This document shows, in pieces, positions 8,278-13,329 of a stretch of DNA of 13,339 bases. The notes under the pieces were generated by a model. It ran no database searches. It saw nothing but the letters and a program-made list of their open reading frames with translations, and had not been told where the DNA came from. The translations under genes were made by a program, and so were the position numbers. Each line of letters begins with the position of its first letter. Position 1 is the first letter of the stretch. The stretch comes from SICV01 sp038045265 (GTDB taxonomy: Archaea; Nanobdellota; Nanobdellia; Pacearchaeales; GW2011-AR1): the NCBI GenBank assembly GCA_038045265.1, contig JBBSYL010000037.1, forward strand, positions 1 to 13,339. Reading direction: 5' to 3'.

Positions 8278-9476
8278 TACCCCTCCAGAGCCCTATTTAG
8301 TATTTCTATCGCTTTTTCTTTTATACTTGGGCTTATCATAAGTCTTATTTCTCTAGTTCTCCCTTGCCTGCCCTTACTTATAACGCTTGCATTTATTATT
8401 CCTAACATATCAAACTCTGCTAAAATATCGGAGACTCTTCTTTGTGTTAATATATCATTCTTAGACCTCTCGCATATCTCTTGATATTTATTATACACAT
8501 CGCCCGTAAATATGTCTTCTCCCTTTCCATCGAGCGAAATAATAGACGACAGAACCAGATGATATTGCTTGGGTACGCCTTCTATGGTATCAAGTATCCT
8601 GTCTCTTTCTATTTTTTCATTTGCCATATCAATATGTTTCAGCATTACTTTCTTATTCCCCTCTCTTTCTGCTAACTCTCCCGCAACCCTGAGCAAATCC
8701 AACGCTCTCCTCGCATCTCCGTGCTCTCTTGCAGCAAAGGCAGCGCACTTCGCAATAACCCCTTCCTCTAAAATTCCTTCCTGAAAAGCATTAGATGCTC
8801 TCTCTGAAAGTATATCCTGCAATTGAAGTGCATTATAAGGTGGAAACACAAGTTCTTCCTCCCCAAGACTGCTCCTTACTCTAGGATCTAAATTATCCAT
8901 AAAGGTTAAACTATTACTTATCCCGACTAGACTTATCTGCGCATTCTTTAAACTTGAATTTAACCTTGTTAAATTATAAAGAAAACTGTCTGAAATTTTC
9001 TCAACTGTCTGATCTATTTCGTCAAGAACAATTAATATCACTTGTTTCTTTCCATCTATTATTTCTATAAATTTACTATATACTTGATCTGTGGGCAAAC
9101 CTGTTGCAGGTACGCTTCCACCAAGTTCGTGTATTAACTCCGCTAAAATTCTATATTCTGTATCCGCAACCTTCTTTAACTTACAATTTACATACACAAT
9201 TTTCAGATAATCTTCTCCTAGGGCTTTCACTTTCTCTTGTATCCTGCTCCCAACATACTGTACACTTAATGTCTTTCCTGTTCCTGTCTTTCCAAAAACA
9301 AAGAGATTGCTTGCCCTCTCCCCCCTTAAACTTGGTGCAAGTATAGAAGCAACTGCCTCTACCTGCTCATCCCTATGCGCAATATTGCTCGGGTTATGAT
9401 TTGATTGTAAAATGGTTTTATTTTTAAAAAGGTTGTTCGTTGTAAAACTATTAAGTATTTTATCTATTTTATCCAT
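8277..9476 (-). CDS. cdc6: Orc1/Cdc6 replication initiator (AAA+ ATPase)
   Basis: Origin-binding AAA+ protein of 399 aa that recognises ORB elements and loads MCM. Walker A is GKTGTGKT at residues 62-69, Walker B is LIVLDEID at about 148-155, sensor 1 lies near LVGISNSL (183-190), and sensor 2 is GDARRAL (253-259). A helical initiator-specific insertion sits between Walker B and sensor 1 (about 157-177). The C-terminal 100 residues form the winged helix that contacts origin DNA. Length is typical and all ATPase motifs are present. It heads the operon with polB and polC and reads away from the intergenic region that holds the predicted origin, the usual archaeal arrangement. A TATA element (minus, 9508-9515) predicts a leader of about 10 purine-rich nt. 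Confidence 0.96.
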   Translation of the reverse strand: MDKIDKILNSFTTNNLFKNKTILQSNHNPSNIAHRDEQVEAVASILAPSLRGERASNLFVFGKTGTGKTLSVQYVGSRIQEKVKALGEDYLKIVYVNCKLKKVADTEYRILAELIHELGGSVPATGLPTDQVYSKFIEIIDGKKQVILIVLDEIDQTVEKISDSFLYNLTRLNSSLKNAQISLVGISNSLTFMDNLDPRVRSSLGEEELVFPPYNALQLQDILSERASNAFQEGILEEGVIAKCAAFAAREHGDARRALDLLRVAGELAEREGNKKVMLKHIDMANEKIERDRILDTIEGVPKQYHLVLSSIISLDGKGEDIFTGDVYNKYQEICERSKNDILTQRRVSDILAEFDMLGIINASVISKGRQGRTREIRLMISPSIKEKAIEILNRALEG

Positions 9477-9507
9477 CCTCTTTCCCCTTTTCTACAAATA
9501 AAAAAAG

Positions 9508-9515
9508 ATTATAAA
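9508..9515 (-). promoter_or_regulatory. TATA box of the cdc6-polB-polC operon
   Basis: TTTATAAT on the minus strand is centred about 35 bp before the cdc6 ATG. Initiation some 25 bp downstream would leave a leader of about 10 nt with the purine tract GGGGAAAGAGG just before ATG. It lies between the cdc6 start and the palindrome at 9538-9550, so initiator bound there could affect transcription of its own operon (inference). Confidence 0.55.
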
Positions 9516-9537
9516 CTTATCGCTTCTCCAAGTGCTA

Positions 9538-9550
9538 TTTCCACTGGAAA
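9538..9550. promoter_or_regulatory. Perfect 13-bp palindrome, mini-ORB-like
   Basis: TTTCCACTGGAAA has 6-bp arms around a central C and resembles the dyad core of archaeal origin recognition boxes. It has no adjacent G-tract on either strand, so it would be a mini-ORB rather than a full ORB. It shares TTTCCA with the right-hand site at 9765-9791. Confidence 0.6.
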
Positions 9551-9600
9551 CTATCTATTTTATCCTCGAAAGACTCCTTTATTAAATAAATTTTATTTTC

Positions 9601-9630
9601 CACCCCCTACACCTCCATTTCTCATGGAAT
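9601..9630 (-). promoter_or_regulatory. Left ORB-like Orc1/Cdc6 binding site
   Basis: Read on the minus strand, the site starts TTCCATGAGAAATGGAGG and continues TGTAGGGGG. It aligns with the right-hand site as TTCCAT, two variable bases, GAAAT, then a G-rich tail. The dyad faces the A/T-rich run and the G-tract points away from it, mirroring the other site. Assignment is from shared sequence and geometry. Confidence 0.65.
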
Positions 9631-9668
9631 CAAAAATAAAACAAATACCTTACCAAATTAATAAGAAC

Positions 9669-9725
9669 TATAATATATAATATAATATATATAATATATA
9701 ATATATATATTTAAAAATAAAAATA
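9669..9725. repeat. 57-bp pure A/T tract, candidate duplex-unwinding element
   Basis: All 57 bases are A or T, mostly alternating TATAATATA units ending in TTTAAAAATAAAAATA. It lies between the two inverted ORB-like sites, where an origin would melt. Just to its right is a strand-biased C/A stretch with the 7-bp unit AACAAAC twice (9727-9733, 9734-9740). Confidence 0.75.
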
Positions 9726-9764
9726 CAACAAACAACAAACTTCCCCCCCCTTTATAAATTATTC

Positions 9765-9791
9765 TTTCCATACGAAATTGGGGGGTCAGGG
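9765..9791 (+). promoter_or_regulatory. Right ORB-like Orc1/Cdc6 binding site
   Basis: Reads TTTCCATACGAAATT followed by GGGGGG and TCAGGG, a dyad with a downstream G-tract as in archaeal ORBs. Together with the minus-strand site at 9601-9630 it brackets the A/T-rich run in inverted orientation. Confidence 0.7.
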
Positions 9792-9850
9792 AGATAGCGT
9801 TCTCTCTATAAATTTAATTCTTTTTAAGTAATACTAATTATGGAGAAACA

Positions 9851-9858
9851 TTTATATA
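9851..9858 (+). promoter_or_regulatory. TATA box of the PRC-barrel gene
   Basis: TTTATATA with a purine-rich GAGAAACA just upstream as a possible BRE. It is centred about 25 bp before the ATG at 9880, which predicts a leaderless mRNA and decides the start over the TTG at 9877. Confidence 0.7.
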
Positions 9859-9879
9859 CAATTTATAGCATAAAAATTG

Positions 9880-10140
9880 ATGGCACTAGACAAGAAACCC
9901 CTTAGAGAGATTATAGGCAAACTTATTGTTACAAAAGAAGGTAAGCGCCTAGGAATGGTTAAGGATATAACCTTTGAAACAAGAACAGGAGAATTAATCC
10001 AAGTAGTTGTTAAGGACCCCACCACCTATACAAGAAGCCTTAATCTTGAGATCTCAGCAGGTAAGGAAATCCTTATACCTTATAATACGATAATTGCAAT
10101 AGGCGATTTCATAGTAGTCTCTGAAGAAGACTTAATGTAA
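9880..10140 (+). CDS. Small PRC-barrel domain protein
   Basis: An 86-residue protein that is essentially one PRC-barrel domain. The N-terminal half reads REIIGKLIVTKEGKRLGMVKD, the classic PRC opening (GxxVxxxxGxxxGxVxD), followed by strands ending in GKEILIPYNTI and IGDFIVV. PRC barrels are protein-interaction modules; archaeal stand-alone versions include CdpB1/CdpB2 of Haloferax, which link SepF to the division machinery. Whether this one has that role is inference. The ATG at 9880 is chosen because the TATA box at 9851-9858 places the transcription start on it; a TTG directly before it is the only in-frame alternative nearby. It is the first gene on the right side of the predicted origin, transcribed away from it. 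Confidence 0.85.
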   Translation: MALDKKPLREIIGKLIVTKEGKRLGMVKDITFETRTGELIQVVVKDPTTYTRSLNLEISAGKEILIPYNTIIAIGDFIVVSEEDLM

Positions 10141-10163
10141 TTATTGGGGCCATTCACGCAAAT

Positions 10164-10172
10164 CTTTAAAAA
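10164..10172 (+). promoter_or_regulatory. TATA box of the 10194 gene
   Basis: CTTTAAAAA is centred about 26 bp before the ATG at 10194, predicting a leaderless transcript separate from that of the PRC-barrel gene 54 bp upstream. Confidence 0.55.
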
Positions 10173-10193
10173 CCTCATTTTTCATTCATTCAA

Positions 10194-10637
10194 ATGAAAG
10201 TAATTGGATTTAATTTCACTAAAGTTTCTGCAAATAGAAAACCACAACTCCTAAAGAGATTAGTAATAAATACAAATATTGAGTTCCTTGAAATAGAGAA
10301 GGAAAAGATAGAAATGTTGAAGGATCTAGATCCGCTAAAAATTGACTTTAGATTTTCAGTTGTATATCAAAATCAAGAGCAAGCAAATCAAAAAAAAGAG
10401 AAAGAAGACAAGGACGCAGAAGTTTCATTTGATGGCAATATAGTTTTATCTGCAGATAAAGAAGAAGCAAAAGATATTTTGAAATCTTGGAAGAAAAGGG
10501 AAGTTCCGCAAACACTTAAAATTTCCCTATTCAATCTCATATTAAAGAGATGTTCTGTACGTGCTTTAGCATTAGAAGAAGAGCTTGGTTTGCCTTTGCA
10601 TGTAGGCATTCCACAGATTAAGCCCCAGCAGAAGTAG
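10194..10637 (+). CDS. Conserved-looking hypothetical protein, possibly SecB-like
   Basis: A 147-residue soluble protein opening MKVIGFNFTKVSANRK, with alternating strand-like segments (37-58), a charged Gln/Lys/Glu/Asp linker (about 62-78), another strand near 79-85, and a helical C-terminus. The end, NLILKRCSVRALALEEELGLP followed by LHVGIPQI, resembles the closing pattern of SecB-type chaperones (long helix, GxPxL, Pro-containing tail). Archaeal SecB-like proteins of about 145 aa are known, such as MJ0357. The match is by pattern only, and a different fold is quite possible. There is no signal peptide or membrane segment. It has its own TATA box at 10164-10172 and a T-rich putative terminator at 10642-10655. 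Confidence 0.7.
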   Translation: MKVIGFNFTKVSANRKPQLLKRLVINTNIEFLEIEKEKIEMLKDLDPLKIDFRFSVVYQNQEQANQKKEKEDKDAEVSFDGNIVLSADKEEAKDILKSWKKREVPQTLKISLFNLILKRCSVRALALEEELGLPLHVGIPQIKPQQK

Positions 10638-10641
10638 TAAA

Positions 10642-10655
10642 TTTTTTATCTTTCT
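10642..10655 (+). terminator. T-rich putative terminator
   Basis: A T6 run followed by ATCTTTCTT lies just after the stop of the 10194 gene, in the 28-bp convergent gap before the phosphoesterase gene. Archaeal polymerase often stops on such T-tracts without a hairpin. Confidence 0.45.
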
Positions 10656-10665
10656 TCCCCCAGAT

Positions 10666-11490
10666 TCACTTCAAATTATCAAGTTTCCCAAAATCAAGTA
10701 CTCCAAGCCCATTCACAACTTTAACATCAAACTTATCTAGATCAAACTCCCAAGGTACATTCACTCCTTCCCTAACATTACTTCCTACAATAAGAGAAAA
10801 GAAACTGGGAACTACAATAATCTTCTTTTTCCTATACTCTCCGATCAGAAAACATTTATATTTCTCTCTTGTTGTTCCATCTTCAAGGAATATTGCTGGA
10901 TGCGCATGTCCTATCACCCAACACCCAACACCATTAGTATTCATCTCTTCTCTTTCAACATCTCCATGTATAAAACAATATTCTTTCCAAATATAACTCT
11001 CAACAACATCTATTTCTCCTTGTTTAGCAATATTAATTAAATAATTATCATGGTTACCTCTCAATATTACAAGCTCGCTACATTTTTCTTTAAGATAATT
11101 GATAACTCCAAGCACATCATTCCATTCCTGTCGCAAATTTCCACTAAATGAATGTTTAACATCCCCAAGAAGAATTATCTTATCAACGACCTTCTTTTCA
11201 TTTTTAGTATTATTATCTATAATCTGCTTATCCTTCTCGCCTTTATCTGTAACCCTTAACCCCTCATTATCATAAACCCCCTTACTTGTCATATTTGCAT
11301 TACCGTTATCTCTTATTTTATCAAACACCCCATCCATCTCCCCCATCATCTCCTTATACATCTCTCTTGTCACATACACACCGCTCCTATTAAGTGCCTC
11401 CTCATATCCTAGATGTAAATCTCCAATTACAACTATATTCTCTCCTTTCTCTTCTATCAACAAACATTTACCAATATATTCAATTCCCAT
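10666..11490 (-). CDS. Calcineurin-like metallophosphoesterase (COG1407-like)
   Basis: A 274-residue two-metal phosphoesterase. All motifs are visible: D24-L-H26 in IGDLHLGYE, GD109 in LLGDVKH, GN145H146D147, H174 in FIHGD, and GH194AH196. The DLHLGYE form and LLGDVKH are typical of the ICC/PdeM-like group, predicted nucleases or phosphodiesterases; the actual substrate is unknown. Residues about 58-101 are a polar Asn/Lys/Asp-rich stretch between motifs I and II that looks like a lineage-specific insert, which explains a length above the usual 230-240 aa. Unlike DP1 in the same window, its catalytic set is complete. It is divergent from the 11527 gene, with a TATA-like CTTTAAGG on minus (11511-11518) about 25 bp from the ATG. 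Confidence 0.9.
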   Translation of the reverse strand: MGIEYIGKCLLIEEKGENIVVIGDLHLGYEEALNRSGVYVTREMYKEMMGEMDGVFDKIRDNGNANMTSKGVYDNEGLRVTDKGEKDKQIIDNNTKNEKKVVDKIILLGDVKHSFSGNLRQEWNDVLGVINYLKEKCSELVILRGNHDNYLINIAKQGEIDVVESYIWKEYCFIHGDVEREEMNTNGVGCWVIGHAHPAIFLEDGTTREKYKCFLIGEYRKKKIIVVPSFFSLIVGSNVREGVNVPWEFDLDKFDVKVVNGLGVLDFGKLDNLK

Positions 11491-11497
11491 AACAAAC

Positions 11498-11518
11498 TTT
11501 AAATATCGCCCCTTAAAG
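11498..11518. promoter_or_regulatory. Interleaved divergent TATA boxes, phosphoesterase and 11527 gene
   Basis: TTTAAATA (plus, 11498-11505) is centred 25 bp before the ATG at 11527. CTTTAAGG (minus, 11511-11518) is centred 25 bp before the ATG at 11490. Each box lies on the far side of the gap from its own gene's start, so the two initiation complexes would cross over each other. Both messages are predicted to be leaderless. Confidence 0.6.
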
Positions 11519-11526
11519 ACTTTATT

Positions 11527-11772
11527 ATGAATAAAACAAAAAGTTTAGAAAGAGAATTAAGAACCTTTCTACATGAAGAAGTTTTTAGAGTATCTTCTAT
11601 GACTGGCCTATTAGAAACAGAAGCAATATTATACAAAGGATTTAGTTCATGCGCGCCAGTAAAGAAAATCAAATATTACATTTCAAAATATAAATCAAGA
11701 AAACCAGAGCATTTAACCGAACAGGAAAGACAGAATATTAAAAAATCAGCTACAACGAATAGTTGGTATTAG
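11527..11772 (+). CDS. Hypothetical small protein, 81 aa
   Basis: A lysine- and arginine-rich soluble protein of 81 residues, starting MNKTKSLERELRTFLHEEVF. Residues 3-20 look helical; the middle (SSCAPVKKIKYYISKYKSRK) is basic, and the tail is polar (TEQERQNIKKSATTNSWY). There is no known motif, signal peptide or membrane segment. The gene is supported by a well-placed TATA box at 11498-11505, ordinary base composition for this genome, and an intact frame. The basic centre would suit nucleic-acid binding but nothing specific supports that. I do not recognise the family. Confidence 0.6.
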   Translation: MNKTKSLERELRTFLHEEVFRVSSMTGLLETEAILYKGFSSCAPVKKIKYYISKYKSRKPEHLTEQERQNIKKSATTNSWY

Positions 11773-11927
11773 GAACAAGAATTAAATCACTCTTTCTTAA
11801 ACCTTATCATCTTCCCTAATAAGAAAATATCCTACTTTATCTTATATTAAATATCTTTTTATATAATATATTTATTTTATTAGCAAATGAAAAGTATATT
11901 CCACACTATTATCCCACAACCAAATTC
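11773..11927. other. A/T-rich intergenic spacer, no gene seen
   Basis: The spacer between the 81-aa and 88-aa genes is A/T-rich, with T-tracts near 11856-11861 that could terminate the upstream transcript. No convincing ORF, RNA gene or repeat is visible. Confidence 0.5.
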
Positions 11928-11935
11928 TTATATAT
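11928..11935 (+). promoter_or_regulatory. TATA box of the 11955 gene
   Basis: TTATATAT is centred about 25 bp before the ATG at 11955. This supports that codon over the in-frame ATG at 11934, which lies on the edge of the box itself. Confidence 0.55.
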
Positions 11936-11954
11936 GTTCAATCGATTTTTTACT

Positions 11955-12221
11955 ATGGTTAAATTAACTCCCTCAAAATTATTAAACAAATTACAACGCA
12001 ACCATCCTCATCCTTCTCTTCCTTCCCCCAAATTTCTCGAGTTAGTCGCTAAAACTGAAGACCCTCATTTTTACGAATTTTGCAAACCCCAATTAAACGG
12101 ACAACTACTAGATTATCAATCTGTTCTTAATCTTTATCTCAACTACTGGGCTCAAAGACGAGTCCCCACAGAAGGTTCAAGAGCCCCCCTTTATGAAAAA
12201 AAGTCAAGAGGATTGAGATAA
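11955..12221 (+). CDS. Hypothetical small protein, 88 aa
   Basis: An 88-residue soluble protein with MVKLTPSKLLNKLQ at the start, a Pro/His-rich loop (HPHPSLPSPKF, about 17-27), then helical-looking stretches including a Tyr/Leu-rich one (LLDYQSVLNLYLNYWAQRR, about 51-69) and a basic tail. There is no recognised domain. I prefer the ATG at 11955 to one seven codons upstream, because the TATA box at 11928-11935 overlaps that earlier codon. The coding strand is richer in C and pyrimidines than neighbouring soluble genes, so codon use differs from the replication block. A short protein-like frame runs on the opposite strand across its 3' end (12191-12292), so the end of this gene deserves caution. 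Confidence 0.5.
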   Translation: MVKLTPSKLLNKLQRNHPHPSLPSPKFLELVAKTEDPHFYEFCKPQLNGQLLDYQSVLNLYLNYWAQRRVPTEGSRAPLYEKKSRGLR

Positions 12222-12377
12222 AGATAGTATCTTCCCTTCACTCTTTTAGGTAAATCATCAGTTTGTTCAACAAAGGCACTTAATCTGTCCAAATTATCTC
12301 TTCAAGATTTTATCATTTATATTCTTTATTATGATTCACTTAATCTCTAAAGAATTATGCTCTTTTGCAATTTTAAT

Positions 12378-12881
12378 TTATCTATCCAATGATTGATTAA
12401 AACCGATTCCTCTTCTAATATGTTCACCATATCCATTTGAATTATAAACCCCTACTTGAACATTTCTTCCACTTCCGCAATTATTAACTAAACCAATCTG
12501 TAAACCATTAACTTCTAATCCATTAACTTCTAATCCATTAATATATTCCTTTGATGGAAAGCTAACAATATCTAATTGAAGTCCGTTTACATTACCCTTT
12601 TCACATGCACGCTCTTCTTTTCCAAAACCTCCAGGTCCAGTTAGGATGCTAATATTAGCCCCATTAATTATTCCTCCATCAAGAGCACTTGCAAGAGATA
12701 GATTAAGCCCATAATGCTTTGCACCTTTAGAAAATTCCGTAGCAACACCAAGATTTATTCCATAACTATTTCCTGTTTTTCGAGTATATAATGGCGGTAA
12801 CCCTCCCCCATTTCCCATAAAAGTTCCAGTAAGCGTAGCTAATCCTAATGCTCCAATGACTAATTTTTTCTTCAAATCCAT
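12378..12881 (-). CDS. Secreted NGLQ/GLVN-repeat surface protein (LA_2272-like)
   Basis: A 167-residue protein with a Sec-type signal sequence: a basic start (MDLKKK), then a hydrophobic stretch of about 13 residues, then Thr/Gly-rich sequence near 16-27. The mature part is Gly/Asn-rich and made of short repeats: YGINLGVA, YGLNLSLA, INGANISI, VNGLQLDIV, INGLEVNGLEVNGLQIGLVN, VQVGVYN. Such NGLQ-x-GLVN units characterise the LA_2272-type surface-repeat family known mainly in bacteria; assignment is from repeat pattern. Cysteines remain near the middle and late region. The ATG at 12881 is preferred over TTG codons upstream because GGAG (minus, 12888-12891) sits 6 nt before it. A TATA-like TTAAAATA at 12921-12928 implies an 18-nt leader, so unlike its neighbours this gene appears leadered. 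Confidence 0.7.
   Translation of the reverse strand: MDLKKKLVIGALGLATLTGTFMGNGGGLPPLYTRKTGNSYGINLGVATEFSKGAKHYGLNLSLASALDGGIINGANISILTGPGGFGKEERACEKGNVNGLQLDIVSFPSKEYINGLEVNGLEVNGLQIGLVNNCGSGRNVQVGVYNSNGYGEHIRRGIGFNQSLDR
12505..12540. repeat. Tandem 15-bp in-frame duplication in the surface-protein gene
   Basis: CCATTAACTTCTAAT occurs twice in a row (12505-12519, 12520-12534) followed by a third partial CCATTA. On the coding strand each unit encodes five residues, producing NGLEV-NGLEV-NG. The copies are identical, pointing to a recent slippage or unequal-exchange event. Confidence 0.9.
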
Positions 12882-12920
12882 ACTTTTCTCCAACAAACTC
12901 CCCTTTTAATTCTTTCTGCG

Positions 12921-12928
12921 TATTTTAA
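12921..12928 (-). promoter_or_regulatory. TATA-like element of the surface-protein gene
   Basis: TTAAAATA on the minus strand predicts transcription starting near 12899, about 18 nt before the ATG, leaving room for the GGAG Shine-Dalgarno at 12888-12891. Another A/T-rich stretch (12941-12956) is an alternative box. Confidence 0.4.
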
Positions 12929-12989
12929 CTACGTATTAAGAGTTAATATTTATTTCCAATCTAGACACCCCATTTCTAAAACCCAAATA

Positions 12990-12997
12990 TTTATATA
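12990..12997 (+). promoter_or_regulatory. TATA box of the AbrB-type gene
   Basis: TTTATATA is centred about 28 bp before the ATG at 13022, so the mRNA should start at or within a few bases of the start codon. Its last base is the first base of the triple operator-like repeat. Confidence 0.7.
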
Positions 12998-13020
12998 GTT
13001 TAACAGTTTAACAGTTGAAC
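12997..13020 (+). repeat. Three tandem 8-bp repeats, candidate operator (AGTTNAAC)
   Basis: AGTTTAAC, AGTTTAAC and AGTTGAAC follow each other without a gap. Each contains GTTNAAC, a palindrome with 3-bp arms around one base. The array fills the space between TATA box and start codon, where a bound dimer or oligomer would block initiation. Autoregulation by the AbrB-type product is the obvious hypothesis. Confidence 0.65.
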
Positions 13021-13021
13021 G

Positions 13022-13288
13022 ATGGAAGAGATAGTAAAGATGTCAAACAAAGGACAATTAGTAGTTCCAAGAGAAATAAGAGAAAATCAAAGTCTTAGTC
13101 CTAGCGATAGATTTGTTGCAATAGGTGTAAAAGAAGGAGTTCTATTTAAAAAAGTTAAAATTCCAAATGTAAAGATAGAATTTGATTCTTTATCTAAGGA
13201 TATAGCCCAGCACTTCAAGGAAAAGCAAATCAGTGAAGAAGATGTTAAAGAGGCAGTCAAATGGGGAAGACAAAAGATTAAGCTTTAG
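13022..13288 (+). CDS. AbrB/MazE/SpoVT-family DNA-binding protein
   Basis: An 88-residue protein whose N-terminal 46 residues form a SpoVT-AbrB swapped-hairpin domain: VKMSNKGQLVVPREIRE, then a strand pair ending in GVLFKKVKIP. The C-terminal half is helical and ends EEDVKEAVKWGRQKIKL, a tail usual in archaeal AbrB-type antitoxins and regulators. The family binds DNA as dimers and often represses its own promoter. The three GTTNAAC repeats immediately upstream fit that. In many archaea such genes pair with a PIN-domain toxin; the 51 bp after the stop contain no start codon for a plus-strand partner, so pairing cannot be judged here. The start is fixed by the TATA box at 12990-12997. Confidence 0.85.
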   Translation: MEEIVKMSNKGQLVVPREIRENQSLSPSDRFVAIGVKEGVLFKKVKIPNVKIEFDSLSKDIAQHFKEKQISEEDVKEAVKWGRQKIKL

Positions 13289-13300
13289 GATACTGTCACC

Positions 13301-13329
13301 TTAGAGGTTTATCCCTCGTAAATCTCTAG
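13301..13329. other. Stem-loop after the AbrB-type gene
   Basis: TAGAGGTTTA (13302-13311) can pair with TAAATCTCTA (13319-13328) across a 7-nt loop, with one G-T wobble; an outer T-G pair extends it. No poly-T follows on plus within the window. It could be a terminator, an mRNA 3' structure or part of the next gene. Confidence 0.4.

Larger units (their letters stand above)
9477..9879. other. Predicted chromosomal replication origin (oriC)
   Basis: This 403-bp gap is the only long non-coding stretch in the window and lies directly upstream of cdc6. It contains a 57-bp all-A/T unwinding region (9669-9725), two inverted ORB-like sites flanking it (9601-9630 on minus, 9765-9791 on plus), and a perfect palindrome of the ORB core type (9538-9550). 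It also holds C8 and G6 tracts and the promoters of cdc6 (minus) and the PRC-barrel gene (plus). Archaeal origins typically sit next to orc1/cdc6 and show inverted ORBs around an A/T-rich duplex-unwinding element. The layout is seen directly; origin function is inferred. Confidence 0.85.

Noticed and set aside
9840..9905. A 21-codon ORF from the ATG at 9840 overlapping the PRC-barrel start
   Set aside because: It contains the TATA box of the PRC-barrel gene, has no promoter of its own and runs in a different frame; most likely chance.
13301..13329. Reading the terminal stem-loop as a tRNA anticodon or T arm
   Set aside because: The 7-nt loop lacks the invariant U33 and T-loop bases, and no acceptor or D arm is visible.
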